NCBI GenBank assembly: GCA_037349315.1
Contig: JBAIAC010000059.1
Span: 28,986,501-29,050,500, forward strand
Origin: Chelydra serpentina
Lineage: Eukaryota > Chordata > Testudines > Chelydridae
DNA: 64,000 nt
Reading direction: 5' to 3'
Shown here: piece after piece, positions 45,390 through 56,835 of the stretch
Position numbering within the stretch: position 1 is the first letter of the stretch
Layout of the letters: each line of letters opens with the position of its first letter
Made by a program: the position numbers and the translations under genes
The notes under the pieces: model-generated
Database searches by the model: none
The model's input: only the letters and a program-made list of their open reading frames with translations
Told to the model about the DNA's origin: nothing

Positions 45390-45835
45390 CAGTGGCGTAG
45401 CCAGGTTTAGAGCACAGGGGGAGCGGCGCTATAAAAAGGCGCCTCCCTGCTCCCCCTGTACTCACCCGGTGGTGCTTTAAAGGGCCCGGGGCTCCAGCCG
45501 CTGTGGAGTCCCCGGGCCCTTTAAAGCACCGCCGGGGCTCCTGCGGCACTTTAAAAGGCCCGCGGCTCCCCACGGCTGCAGGATCTGCGGGCCTTTTAAA
45601 GCGCCCTCCGCCCCCCAGCCTGGCTCTGGCAGCGGGGCTCGGGTGGGGATTTAAAAGTCCCGCGGCTGCAAGAGCCGCGGGCCTTTTAAATCCCCGCCCA
45701 AGGCCGGCTCTGGCAGCGGGGCTGGGAGGGGGGCACTTCAAAAGGCCCGTGGCTCCCCGCAGCGGCAGGAGCCGCGGGCCTTTTAAAGCGCCCCCCTCCC
45801 AGCCCCAGCCCGGCCCATACTCTGCTTAGTGCCAT
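45390..45835. repeat. cluster of four long hairpins in a probable hAT-like MITE
   Basis: It begins CAGTGGCGTAGCC, like the hAT element at 51673. Hairpins are at 45471-45530, 45546-45604, 45645-45695 and 45724-45800. All have stems built on TTTAAA(A)GGCCCGCGG and its inverse, with loops of roughly 7-15 bases. Stems are 20-31 bp with 0-3 mismatches. The 3' terminus and target duplication were not found. Confidence 0.7.
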
Positions 45836-46378
45836 GGGGGAGAACTGGTTCGGACTCCCACTGAAACTCACTTCTCAGGACTGTGGTGGAGGGAGGATCA
45901 CACCTCAGTCAGGGAAGAGAGGAGATGTATTTGCCCCAAGGCCTGCTCTAGCAGGATGTTGCACCACTGATGAATACCGGCAGGATGGGGAGAAGAGATG
46001 ACTTGCATAATCAAGTCTCAGTCAGCCTGGACAGAAAGTTACTGCCTCCTTAGCTCCTTGAATCCAGTCCCCTTCAGGGATGGCTTTTGTGTATTGTAGT
46101 TTAAATGAATTATTACTCGAATTTCTATATTAATATGCCTAGTAAGGAATCTATTTGTCTAAAAACATTTCCTGAATTTTTTGTTGTTGTCTGTATTATT
46201 ACAGACATACTCATTTACAGGTATTTTGAAATACATTACCAGAATAATTGAAACTGGCATGATTATATTGTGTTATTTTGACAAATAAAATATGCAAAAT
46301 TTGACAGAATTGTAAAATATTGTGTGCAGAATTTTTAATTTTTTGGCACAGGGCCACATGGGGACACAGGAGGGGTAC
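45836..46378. other. noncoding, no feature recognised
   Basis: Unique-looking, partly AT-rich sequence. No gene. Confidence 0.4.
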
Positions 46379-47185
46379 TGTGACGGGGTTGCAACTCTCC
46401 ACCGTGACGCCTCCTGCTGGTCAGTCTGGGAATTAGCTCTTGCCAGCCATGGAGCGCCCTCCGCGCGTGGTGTCTTGCCTGTTGTCTGCTCTACTGGTTC
46501 GAAGGGACCCACATTGCTCATCGCTCGGCGGCGTCCGCTTCAAGACAGTCCTTGTCTGCTTCAGGACACTGCCCTCTGGCAGGACACTGCCCACTACTCC
46601 AGTCTCACCCCCTTCCGGGGGGAGTGGGTTAACAAAAGTCCTTTGGCTGTCACCTGCCTCAGTGGCTGACCACAACCCCAAAGTCTAGCCCCTCACCTCG
46701 GGGGCTGGTTCCAGTCCATCTCAGCCACCCCTCCACGGGCAGGTGAGGTACAAGGGGGAAGGGAGGGACCCAGGCCCACTCGCCTGCTACTCTGGGTCCC
46801 AACCCAGGGACCCTCTAGGCCTCTCTGCCCTCCTTCTCTCCCCTTGTTAGACTATGTTCCCTGGGCCACTTCCCCTTTGGTCCTTGCACTTGCTCAGCCC
46901 TTCTAGTCAGGGCCGCAGCCTGGCAGGTAATGGGCCAGAGCTCTTCTCTGCTCCCCGAGCCTGTCCAGCACTGCTCTGTCCGAGGTGCTGCCTGAGGAGC
47001 CAGTCCTTCTCCCTTGCTACTCAGGGAGAGACTTCCTGCGCCTCTGCTAGGCAGTCTTTATATAGAGCCTAGCCTGACCCTGATTGGCTCCCAACAGGCC
47101 CTTCCTGATTGGCTTCCAGTCTGCACAGCCTCTCTGGCCTGTTCTAGCCAAACTTCACCTGGGGTGGGGCAGTCGCCCCACCACA
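46379..47185 (+). mobile_element. solo LTR (5-bp target duplication GGTAC)
   Basis: Starts TGTGACGGGG and ends CACCACA. GGTAC flanks both ends (46374-46378 and 47186-47190). A TATA-like TTTATATAGAGCC at about 47056 suggests the plus orientation. There is no internal region, so it is an 807-bp solo LTR left by recombination. Confidence 0.75.
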
Positions 47186-47743
47186 GGTACCCTCAGTGTT
47201 TCTGAGACACTTGCTGAGTTATTGGATCATTTTTGCTAAGAATTGGATCATTTTTGACAGAGAGGATGTATGGAGTCCAAATGCTAGAGACTGGGAACCA
47301 GTTTCTATCCACCTCTAATCTCGGCAGCACTGAGGGACAGGGGGCTGGAAGAGATAACAGTGCAGGTGTTTATTTACATCAGTGTATCTTCTCGTACACC
47401 TCATAGTCATGTTGGTATAGGATACTTCTCCTGGGAGTCTGATCTGCATTCCCATTCCCCACTCATTTCCCATACTCTTGGTGTCTGTCTTCCTGCATTT
47501 GCTAATACATTATGTTATGAGCTGGGTGAAACCTTGTGCTGGGTAGAGTTAAAACCTCATCGAGAGTGGTAGGTGTGAAGTCACCCTTCAGTTAACATAA
47601 GTCTAAGCATAAGCCCCACCTAAGACAAAAGGTGTGTATGAAGCCGCTCAGCAGCTTTTGGCTGAGTATTGCTTTGTGCATGTTTGTGTGTGTAAGCAAG
47701 AAAGAGATCACACAGAAACTGAGGTCAGACAAGAATAGACTGA
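47186..47743. other. noncoding, no feature recognised
   Basis: No recognisable exon or repeat. Confidence 0.4.
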
Positions 47744-48112
47744 GGCCTGGTCTACACTTAAATCTTACTTTGAACTAACTACATCACTCAGAGCGGTGAA
47801 AAATGTCATGCCCTAAGTACCGTAGTTAGGTCTACCGAACCCCCAGTGTAGATGTAGCTAGGTTGGCAGAAGTGGTTTTCAACCTGTGGTCCCCAAGCCC
47901 CTCGGGGTCCACAGACTATGTCTAAGATTTCCAAAGGGGGCCTCACCTCCATTTTTGAAATGTTTAGGGGCTCGCAAATGAAAAAAGGTTGAAAACCACT
48001 GGCCTACATTAATGGAAACCCCCTTCTGTCAACGTAGGAAGCACCTACATTATGGCGCTACGGCAGTACAGCTGCAGTGCCAGACCTGTGCCGCTGTAGT
48101 GTAGACATGTCC
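47744..48112. mobile_element. MITE, TIR GGCCTGGTCTACACT, TGA target duplication
   Basis: The left end GGCCTGGTCTACACTTAAA mirrors the right end TAGTGTAGACATGTCC. TGA lies on both sides (47741-47743 and 48113-48115), fitting a 3-bp TNA duplication. It hosts a second element at 47871-48000. Confidence 0.7.
47871..48000. mobile_element. nested hAT-like MITE, TIR AGTGGTTTTCAACCT
   Basis: AGTGGTTTTCAACCT at 47871 and its inverse AGGTTGAAAACCACT ending at 48000. The target duplication is not clear. It is nested in the MITE at 47744-48112. Confidence 0.65.
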
Positions 48113-48569
48113 TGAGAGAGAGGCAGCAGCCTGAAGGAGCAGCTGAGCGCGTGGTAGCTGACCCTGGCAGACACCAGAAAAGAGGGTTTTGGGGGGTAAG
48201 GGAACAGGCTAAAAGCATGCCCTTGGTGCTGTGAGCAAAAGAAGCTGTTTCCTACTATTTGCTTCCCTGTGCGTTCAGAGACCCAGGACTTTGAACATTT
48301 CTTGTAAAGACACAAAGCTGCATCAAAGAAACAACTGGCTAGCACCAATTTCTAGGCCCAGAGGCTCCAAACATTGACTAGCCACTTGGCGGAAAACGGG
48401 CAACACCCCTATCAGCTGTCACTGCTTCTGTGCTATGAAGTGTAGCGATCTGTCACATGTGAGCAAATGACTATGACTAAATGAAAGCTGTGATCATCAC
48501 AGGAGCAACTAGAGGCACCCAGTATGCTAGGCACAGCACGCCCATTGGCACGACAGATACGAGAGAAAT

Positions 48570-48695
48570 AAAAGGAAGCATTCTTTCACTATTTCCGTTT
48601 TATAGAAAGGGAAGTGAGGCACAAAGAAATACACCCAAATCTGTGGCAAACCTAGGCAGCGACCTAGGTCCCCCCAGTCTTTTCCAGTGTGTTAA
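48570..48695 (-). repeat. MIR-like SINE remnant
   Basis: Reverse MIR core with ATAGAAAGGGAAGTGAGGCAC. Strongly degraded. Confidence 0.4.
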
Positions 48696-48929
48696 CCCCA
48701 AGTCCACCTTTCCTCTCTACAGGATGCTTGTTCTCTAGGTGCTACAAGCACAGGTAGTTTTGCACTCCCCAAAACACACATGTTGGAAGACTCTTTAGGG
48801 TGGCAGGCACGGACCATCACCATCCACTGAACTCAGCTCCATGTCCTGCTCCTAGTGAACTGAGGAAATGCAGGGCAGCTCGTGCAAGTCAAGACAGCTC
48901 AGACAAACCCAAACTGCTCCTCTCTCCAA

Positions 48930-49360
48930 CACCCAAAGCCCAAGGGAAGTGGAAGTTGCAGACATGGTTGAGGCCCAGGACTGGACTAGTGCAGGGGTGG
49001 AGGATGGGCTGTGGGGCAGGACTGAAGGGTAATGGAAGAGTTGACTGTGTGCAGAGATCGAAGATTGGAGTAGCAGCTGGCTGCAGGTCAGGACTGAGGG
49101 GCACCAGCAGAGCTGGGTATGTGGGGAGCCCATGGCTGGGATAGCAGGGGGCTGTGGATCAGGACTGAGTTAAAATGGGGAGCCCGAGGCTAGGATAGTG
49201 GGGGAATGTGGGTCAGGATAGGGTTATTGGCAGAGCTGGGATGGGGTTGCGGGGGTCCCAGGGTTGGAATAGCAAGGGGTGCTGAGGGCTAGAAATAAAG
49301 TGAATTAGCAGTGTCATCATATGCAGGTTAGGGGCAGGTCTGGATCAGCATGGGTACTGC
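48930..49360. repeat. degenerate tandem repeat (CTGGGATAG...GGGCTGTGG...CAGGACTG)
   Basis: Loosely repeated words GGTCAGGACTGAG, GGGGAGCCC and GGCTGGGATAGC, spaced about 45-60 bp. Copies are too diverged for a clean unit. Confidence 0.5.
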
Positions 49361-49557
49361 AGGTCAGGAATCGAGTGTGTTGGTGAATGATATTACTGCA
49401 TGAGCTGGGATAGGAGTTCAGACATCATTATTGCAATGAGCTGAGCGTTCTCCCCAGCGGAGTCCTTCCAGATGCCTAACAATGCTCCTGGAGACTCATT
49501 TCCCAAGTCTGGAAACTTCCTATTAAGTAACTTCAGTCATTGCCAGTTGTAGCTGCT

Positions 49558-49668
49558 GTCTCGATCAATGCCCAGGGCATCTTGTTAGCCTTTAATGCTA
49601 ACAAGTGGTTAAGTGTCTCAATCAATGCCCAGGGCATCTTGTTAGCCTTTAATGCTAACAACTGGGTG
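49558..49668. repeat. 57-bp tandem duplication containing a small hairpin
   Basis: Two copies (49558 and 49615) of GTCTCRATCAATGCCCAGGG followed by CATCTTGTTAGCCTTTAATG and CTAACAA. Each copy contains TTGTTAGC-CTTTAAT-GCTAACAA, a stem-loop. Confidence 0.9.
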
Positions 49669-50059
49669 TCCCTGGGTCCATTCCCCATGCTGCGCACAAG
49701 AGAGAAGGGAACAGCACCATAATTATAAACAAATACATTTTGAAATCTCTAAAGTTTTAACTCTGTTGTCACAACTGTTTGATGAAAACAATGTTCTCTT
49801 TAAATATCAGTGAGCTGAGCGGAAAGTTCTCAGCATGGGTCTATGTAAAAGTCTCATACCCCTGTTTCAAACCTTAGCTGATGCCACTTTCATTGGGTCT
49901 TTTCACTGCAGTCAGTTAAAATGACAAGTCCCAGTGCTGATGTATTTTCTAACATTTTCCCCCGTCTTCATTGGCTTGGATCGTGGGATTTCTCAGATCA
50001 CTCTTCACAGCCCTCATTGGGCTGCTTAACTGTCACAGGTTTGACTGCCTCACCTTACA

Positions 50060-50640
50060 CCGAGGGTTGGTAGGAAATTTTCCATTGAAATTTTTTTGAA
50101 TGGAAAATTGGGGGGTTTGATTAAATGAAATTTATCCAGCAAAAGTGGCTGCTTTCTATGGAAAAACTGATTTTTTGGGGGGGGGGTTGGAAAAACAAAT
50201 GCCCCCAAACACCACAATATTTTGGCCAAAAATGAAAATATTGTGATTTAGAAATGCTGCCAAGGTGCCTCATGGGAGCAGATGTTCTGTTGCCTCATGT
50301 CCTCTATGGGCTGAGCTCCCTGGTTGGACTATATCCCTCATGAAGCACCAGGGCCAGAGACTCCCATGATGCACTGCCTCCCCTCATCATGAGTTGAGAC
50401 CATGGTGCAACATGGGAGATGCAGACCAATGAAGAGACCTGGCCTATGAAGGAGAATGGGAGCATTAGGTCTCTGAACCACAACTCCCCGATACACAGGG
50501 GCAACATTTCCAAATAGAACATTTTCACTTTTCAGCTGTTTTGTTTTTCTGTTTTCAGACAAAATGTGTTGGCATTCAAATTTCGGCTGAAAATTAAAAT
50601 TATCTTTGGGAAAAAAACCCACCTTATTTTACCAGCTGTA
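50060..50640. repeat. AT-rich dispersed repeat (family member)
   Basis: GAAATTT, AAAATGAAAATAT and GGGGGGGGTTGGAAAA words on both flanks, with a unique insert between. Same style as the block at 12390-13680. Confidence 0.4.
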
Positions 50641-51672
50641 CTTGGTCCTGGGCCTGAGAAGGACTTGCAGCCTTGTAGAAGCTAGTTCTGCCCCCACGGG
50701 ATATCTGAGAAAGGGGCCTGCAGGCACCTGGCCTGGTTGTTAACAAGAGAGCTCTATACCTATGTATATATAAAAAGCTAATAGATAAGGTGCTAGTAAT
50801 AAGTTACTGGTTGGCTTCATCACTGGTCTTTTGTTTTTAATCACCTGAGAAGTAGGATTGTGCCCTCCTACCCCTCGGAGTAGCTTGTGGGTACTAGAAT
50901 ATGGCTCATTAATCAAAAGAGATAGTTTCATTAAGAAAACAATTGTGGGGACGTTTATTTAATGTGTCCTTCCTCCAGGAAAAATAGTCCCTAATAGGGA
51001 AAGGGCGGAATGGAAGGAAAGGAAAGATTTTTCAATAGGAAACAAGAGCTGAAAGTGGCACCTGGCCATCAAAGCTCAGGAGACACAAGGCAAGAGAGCA
51101 GTTTAAAGTCCCCCATTCCCCCACTCCAGACCTCTCCTTGCCTTTTCCGACTGCCTCTCCTCCCCTTTCTCCTCACTTGCCCTTTCCCCCTTTTCCAAAC
51201 ACTTCAGGCAGCAGCTCCCAATTCAGGACCCTAAAGTAAAATTCAGCTTGAGCAGTGCTGGGTGGTTTTGTCATCAAATCTGGGCTGGGCGGGAGTCCCT
51301 CCAGCTGTGGGACTCCACCCCAACTCCATTCAGCCCCCAGTCCTGTTCCGCCTCCAGGCCTTTTCTGCCCCCAGTCCCACTCCACCCCTAACTCCAGCTC
51401 CACTCCGCCCCCAGCCCAGCTCTGCCCTCATTCCCTCTCCGCCTCCAGAACAGATCTGCCTCTAGCCCCAGCTCCTCTCCCATCTCCAGTTCCTCCTTCA
51501 GCCCAAGTTCTCCTGCTGAGGTAGCCTTGTAATGGAGTGGGGGCACAGACAGATTCGCTTATTGGTAATGGGGGGCACAACTGGAAAAGTTTGCGCACCA
51601 CTGTGGTATATACTACCGTACATGGGACCTTTGAGATGAATATCATGACAGTGTGTGAGGTGTGCTCAGGAG

Positions 51673-51975
51673 CAGTAGCGTAGCCGGGGGGGAGCAGGGG
51701 GAGCAGCCGCTCCCTCTTGAGCAGAAGCAGCAGAAGCGGCGCCTTTTTTTAGCAGCACTAAAAAAAGGCGCCGCTTCTGGGAGACGTTGCGGGGCCCCGC
51801 CCCTGACGCTGGGTGACGTTGCGTTGGCATCGGGGGCGGGGCCCCGCAACATCACCCGGCGGCGGGGGCGGGGCCCCGCAATGTCACTCGGGGGCGTCAG
51901 CCCCCACCGGCACCACCGGAAGCTGGCGCCTGTGCAGGGGGAGGCGTCTGCGCGCCGGACCTGGCTGTGCTACTG
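51673..51975. mobile_element. non-autonomous hAT element, TIR CAGTAGCGTAGCC, perfect 8-bp duplication
   Basis: The ends CAGTAGCGTAGCC and, inverted, CAGTAGCACAGCC are flanked by CTCAGGAG (51665-51672 and 51976-51983). It contains a perfect 21-bp palindrome arm (CAGAAGCGGCGCCTTTTTTTA, about 51730-51750, with its inverse after a short loop) and the GGGGCGGGGCCCCGCAAC core shared with 28651-28901. Confidence 0.9.
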
Positions 51976-52197
51976 CTCAGGAGCTGGTCAGGCCAGCTGA
52001 ATTTTATGGTTACATATCAGGGAACCAATTTCCAACGGGCATTGGGGTGTTCCTAGGGTCACAGCTTGATGGGGTGTGGTGTCAGAGAGACTGTCCTGAG
52101 GGGTATAGCCAGAGAGGAAGTGTCTAGATTGGAGCTCGCTCTCTCTGGACATCCAGGAACAGCAGGTAGGGTTGCCAATTTTGGCAAGTATTCCTGG

Positions 52198-52860
52198 TGT
52201 GACAGACCCAGACAAGTGGGGTACAGAAATCTCATAGAAGGCAAATATACTGGCCCTTGGATTAATAGTTTTCTGTTCCCTGAGTGACCAGAGCAGGGGC
52301 TGCACTAGAACAAGCAGGAACTTTCTGGAACCAATTTAAGGCAGGCAGGCTAATTAGGACACCTGGAGCCAATTAAGAAGAACCTGCTAGAATCAATTAA
52401 GACAGGCAGGCTAACCAGGGTCAGGGCACCTGGGTTTAAAAAGGAGCTCACTTTAGTTTGTGGTGTTGCGTGCGAGGAGCTGGGAGCAAGAGGCACACAA
52501 GGAGTTGAGAGGGAGAAGAGTTGAAGGACTGAGGAGTACAAGCATCAGCAGACCATCAGGAGGAAGGTCCTGCAGTAAGCGTAAAGAAGGTGTTGGGCGG
52601 AGGCTGTGGGGAAGTAGCCCAGGGAGTTGTAGCTGTCACACAGCTGTTACAGGAAACCCTATAGACAACTGCAATCCACAGGGCCCTGGGCTGGAACCCG
52701 GAGTAGAGGGTGGGCCCGGGTTCCCCCCAAACCTCCCAACTCCTGATCAGACACAGGAGGAATTTGACTGTGGGTTCTATTAGAGGGGAAGATCTCTGAG
52801 GCAAGCAGAATCCGCCAATAAGCGCAGGACCCACCGAGGTAGAGGAGGAACTTTGTCACA
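52198..52860 (+). mobile_element. solo LTR (4-bp target duplication CTGG)
   Basis: TGTGACAGACCC to TTTGTCACA, 663 bp. CTGG lies at 52194-52197 and 52861-52864. A TATA-like TTTAAAAAGG lies at about 52435. A 4-bp duplication fits a class I endogenous retrovirus; the LTR is unrelated to that of the provirus at 3.6 kb. Confidence 0.75.
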
Positions 52861-53066
52861 CTGGAGGTTTCATCACGTGACAAACCTGCAAGCACGAAAC
52901 AGGAGGGAACTGCTTCCTTCAGGCCCCACGGTGGAGGAGACCCCAAGTGCTGCCAGCCCCATATGTGCAAAAATCAGGAGTCAGATTCCCCCCTCTGATG
53001 GATTCCTGCCAGTTGAAATCCAATGGGGTTTCCCCACACAGGTTTAGACCCTGCTCGCTGCGCCAC

Positions 53067-54210
53067 TGTGACGGGTCCCCCCCATCCTTGGAGTGCCACT
53101 TGGAACTGCGCCCACGTGACCCGCCAACCTGAGCTCCCTTTCACACTGTGGTGCTGTGATAAGTTGCCTAGCTCTCCATGTTTGCTCTTTCACCAGCACA
53201 CACACAGATAGGGACACCCTCAGCTGCAGCTTCACACAGAGGCTGAGATCAGTTCTGCATGGGAAGGCCCAGCTAAGGCACCTCCCAGTTGCTATGGCAT
53301 GCACCCCTCTCTGGAGTGTAAACCCAAAATGATACCATCTTGCACTCCACAGGGAATTGTAGAGCAGAAGCTCATGAAATTCGACCCTTCCCTCAATGTG
53401 GAGGAAGATATGCAATAGCTTTTTGCCCCTCAGTTATGAATTCCATGCACTGTTTTTTAGACAAAACAAAAACAAATGTATTAACGACAAAAGATAGATT
53501 TTAAGTGATTATAAGAGATAGCAAACAGATCAAAGCAGTTTACCTTAGTAAATAAACAAAACTGCAAACTGAGCTCAACACACTAGATAGGTAGGATATA
53601 AATCAGCAAATTCTCACCCTGAGTGATAAACAGGCTGGCAGATTCTTAAGGCACAAGCTATCTTGACTTTCTCAGGTTTTCATACACAGGCAAAAAATCC
53701 CTCTTCTGGGACCATCACTTCCCACAGTTCAGTCCTTGTTCCTCAGGTGTTTCCGGGTGTGTTGTAGGGAGAGTGAGATGCCATCATGATGTCATTGTCC
53801 CCCTTTTATATCTTCTTCCCACTTGCTGGAAAGCTCTTTTGCTGTGACCTGGGTCAAACAGTTCCCATTGTGTAGTGCTATCTTCGAGAGGTTTCTATCG
53901 TACACAGTTCCTGGGGTAATTCTTGTGCTTGTGTGCATCTCTTCAATAAACCATTAACATTGTTTGGCCTTTTTATTGTTGTACCTGAAAGGCTACTTGT
54001 GGGTGTTTTCAACCTTACAACATGTTTCAGTAACACATACATAACCAAACTTCATAACCTCACACACGACAATAGCACATACAATCCAACAAGATATTAA
54101 TGTCTAGCAGATGAAGACTTTTATAATGATACCTCACAAGACATACTTTGTAGAAAACATATCCTAATTACACGACAGTGGTGAATATTAGGGTGCCAGA
54201 GTGTCACCCC
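53067..54210. repeat. probable LTR-like retroelement repeat
   Basis: It begins TGTGACGGGTCC, like the starts of the two solo LTRs, and runs to TGTCAC at about 54212, with AT-rich noncoding content. No target duplication was found. Confidence 0.3.
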
Positions 54211-55554
54211 CCCAAAAAACCCCATGAAATTGGCTTAAAATCAGGAGATTTTTCTAAAATAATACATTTGTGTGGGTAGTGTAGGAGGGCTTCTGGTTTT
54301 TGAAGCTTTGGGGGAAGCCACCTGCCCCCAAACTCTGTGAGAGCCTCAATGGGCTAAATGCAGCGGTCTAATACACATGCACAACTGTGTCTTTCGCACT
54401 AGACTCCCTTTCCCCTACACTACCCCCAGGGTGGGGGATCTGACATCTGATTCTCCTTCACCTTCCACCCCCATCACTGTCCCTGTCCCCCCACACCCTC
54501 CAGCATCTCCTTCCTCCTCCTCACATCCCCCTGCACTACCGCAGTCAACCTCTTGCTCCCCTCACTCTCCCTATGTAGCTTTTACGGGTCTCTGATGGTC
54601 ATGCCAGGCCCTGTGTCCTAATAGTGTCTTGTCAGTGTCCTTCCTGAAGCAGAATGGCAGCCATTTTGACTGTGGGCACGGCCTCAGTCTATCTCATTAT
54701 AAAGAGTGGGAGGTGGCATCCATCTTTATGAAAGGCCACCCTACTTCCACATGCAGCTGTGCTGTAGGAAAATGGCAGCCATCCTGCCCATTTTGGCCCT
54801 GTTGGCAGGAATGGGCCAGGGTGGCCATTTTGAATAAGGAAAAATTGGTGAGTTGGACAGTCTTTCCTGGCGTTTTTGTGAAAGAGGTTAAAAAACACCC
54901 ACCCCTACATTGCGGGAGTCATGATAGAATAATGAGAGTTGGCAACACTGAGACCATAGATGACAAGAGCGAATCCTGTCTGGCTGGATAGACAGGCCAA
55001 TGCCTAATTCCCTTTATTTGAGGGAGGGATGGGCTACCCAGGTTACCAGTCCTGAGGCACCAATGGAGAATGGTTACCCATATACCCCTATATTGGGCTT
55101 CCCCTAGGGGCCAAGTTAGGAACTGCTGTTAAGCTCCTATTGTAGCTACCTGAGCCATTGTACGAGGGTATTCTGCTCTCTTCCCTTCCCACCGGCCCTA
55201 ATAAAGAATCATTTCCCTCCAGCTATGTGTGCACGTGCTTATTGGGGATACACTTCATGCTACAACCTATAGGCTTGGCTGATGATGTGCCTATGGACTG
55301 GCCTCTAAGCTCATGGTGCACATGGGGTGCTACTGTGTATCTGGAAAGGTTTGGTGTACCACAGCTCCCCCAGTAGGTGGAGTGAATTACACTGTTTTGG
55401 GAAAGATATGAAGAAAAACCCCTGTGTTAAGCACAGAAGGGGGCAGCAAACAGGGTTACAACTCAGAAGAGAAGTGAGGAAGAAGGGACTTTATATAATT
55501 ACTTAATTACTTCACAGAGATACTGTGAGCCTACATAAGGGGAAGGAAGGCTGG
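54211..55554. other. noncoding, no feature recognised
   Basis: No recognisable exon or bounded repeat. About 54630-54840 has several short AATGGCAGCCAT/GGCCATTTTGA words. Confidence 0.4.
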
Positions 55555-55760
55555 TGTGGTGGTTAAGGCAAGGTGGGTTCAATTCCCAGCTCTGCTAGAC
55601 ACTCCCTGTCTGATTTTCAGCAAGTTACTCTTTCCGTGCCTCAGTTCCTCATATGTAAAATGGGGATAATTATCCTTCCTTTGTCTATTTAGACGGTATC
55701 CTCTAGGACTTTCCCATTATGTATGTGAACAGCACCTCGCACAATGAGGCCTTGATCTAA
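55555..55760 (+). repeat. MIR-like SINE (tRNA-like head and conserved core)
   Basis: GTGGTTAAGGCA and GGGTTCAATTCCCAGCTCTG resemble the A- and B-box region. They are followed by CAGCAAGTTACTCTTTCCGT, GCCTCAGTTCCTCATATGTA and AAATGGGGATAATTAT, the MIR core. Confidence 0.8.
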
Positions 55761-56204
55761 GGCCGTGTGATTATGACCTACTGTAGTTCCAAAAGGATCA
55801 AGAGATTTGATAATATCAAGCACGATGTATAGCATGCAGTAAGTGTTATTGGCCAAGTGAAGCACTACACTCAACTCACTGTCATTTCTGTTTGCCTGTT
55901 AAAGGCCCTGTGCATTTTCAATTTTCAAAAGCTATTTTTAGTTTTTAGGAAAAAGAAAAAAAATAATAAAAAAAAATTGTTTGTCAGTAAAAATACTTTG
56001 TTTTCAAAAACCAAAACCCGACTTCTTTTTTCAAACCCAAACTGGAAAAAATGTTAAACCAGAAGCTGAAAAAATCTGGGTTTCACTGAAAAGCTGGACA
56101 ATTTAGGCCAAAATGAAAATTTTCTGCACAAGTTCTCAGTTTGGCTAAAAAGCCATTTGTCGTCAAAGAAAGTGTTTCAACAAAACAAATGTTCAGCCAG
56201 CTCT

Positions 56205-56475
56205 AACTCAGAGTTCAGTTGCTGGCTTTGCTGCAAACTTCACGAGTAACCTTAACCAAGAAACTTAATTTCTCTGTGCCTCACTTCTCCATCTCCAAAA
56301 TAGGGAGGACAACCAGGCTTCCTTTGTTCCTCATGTCTATTAAGATTGTAAGCTCTTTGGGGCTGTTTCTGTCTTTCACAGCACCTAGCATTATTCTATT
56401 CAGGTTCTTACATGTGCACAGCGGGGCTCTGATCCTGTTGGAAGCTTCTAGGTGCTTTTGTAATACAAATGTAAT
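56205..56475 (+). repeat. MIR-family SINE, core and 3' portion
   Basis: TTTCTCTGTGCCTCACTTCTCCATCT core, then ATTGTAAGCTCTTTGGGGCTG and CACAGCACCTAGCA. It directly follows an AT-rich block ending GCCAGCTCTAAC. Confidence 0.7.
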
Positions 56476-56835
56476 CGGTCTTTCTATGTAGCATCAATAT
56501 TTACATGGGACAATCGCCACAGAGTCTAGGAATGACAGAACCAAGCAGTTGGACTAGTTGCATCAAGGCATGTTTATTATTCTCTTATCTCTGTGTTACT
56601 GTCCTACTATTACTTGTTCCATGCCTGTGCTCGTGGCAAGGTGTGGGCTGGGAACCGGGTAAGGAGCTGTCCATGGGGGCACACAGGATGGTAGAGTTCC
56701 CACTGCCAGAGACCTAGGGCCTCGAGTTCAGCCTCCTTGAGTGGAGCAAGTCCCTCATGCCTAAATCAATAACTAAGGACACAGCAGAGAACTCTGACTC
56801 ATCTGTGTATTCAGACCCACCATTGCTGCCGCCAT

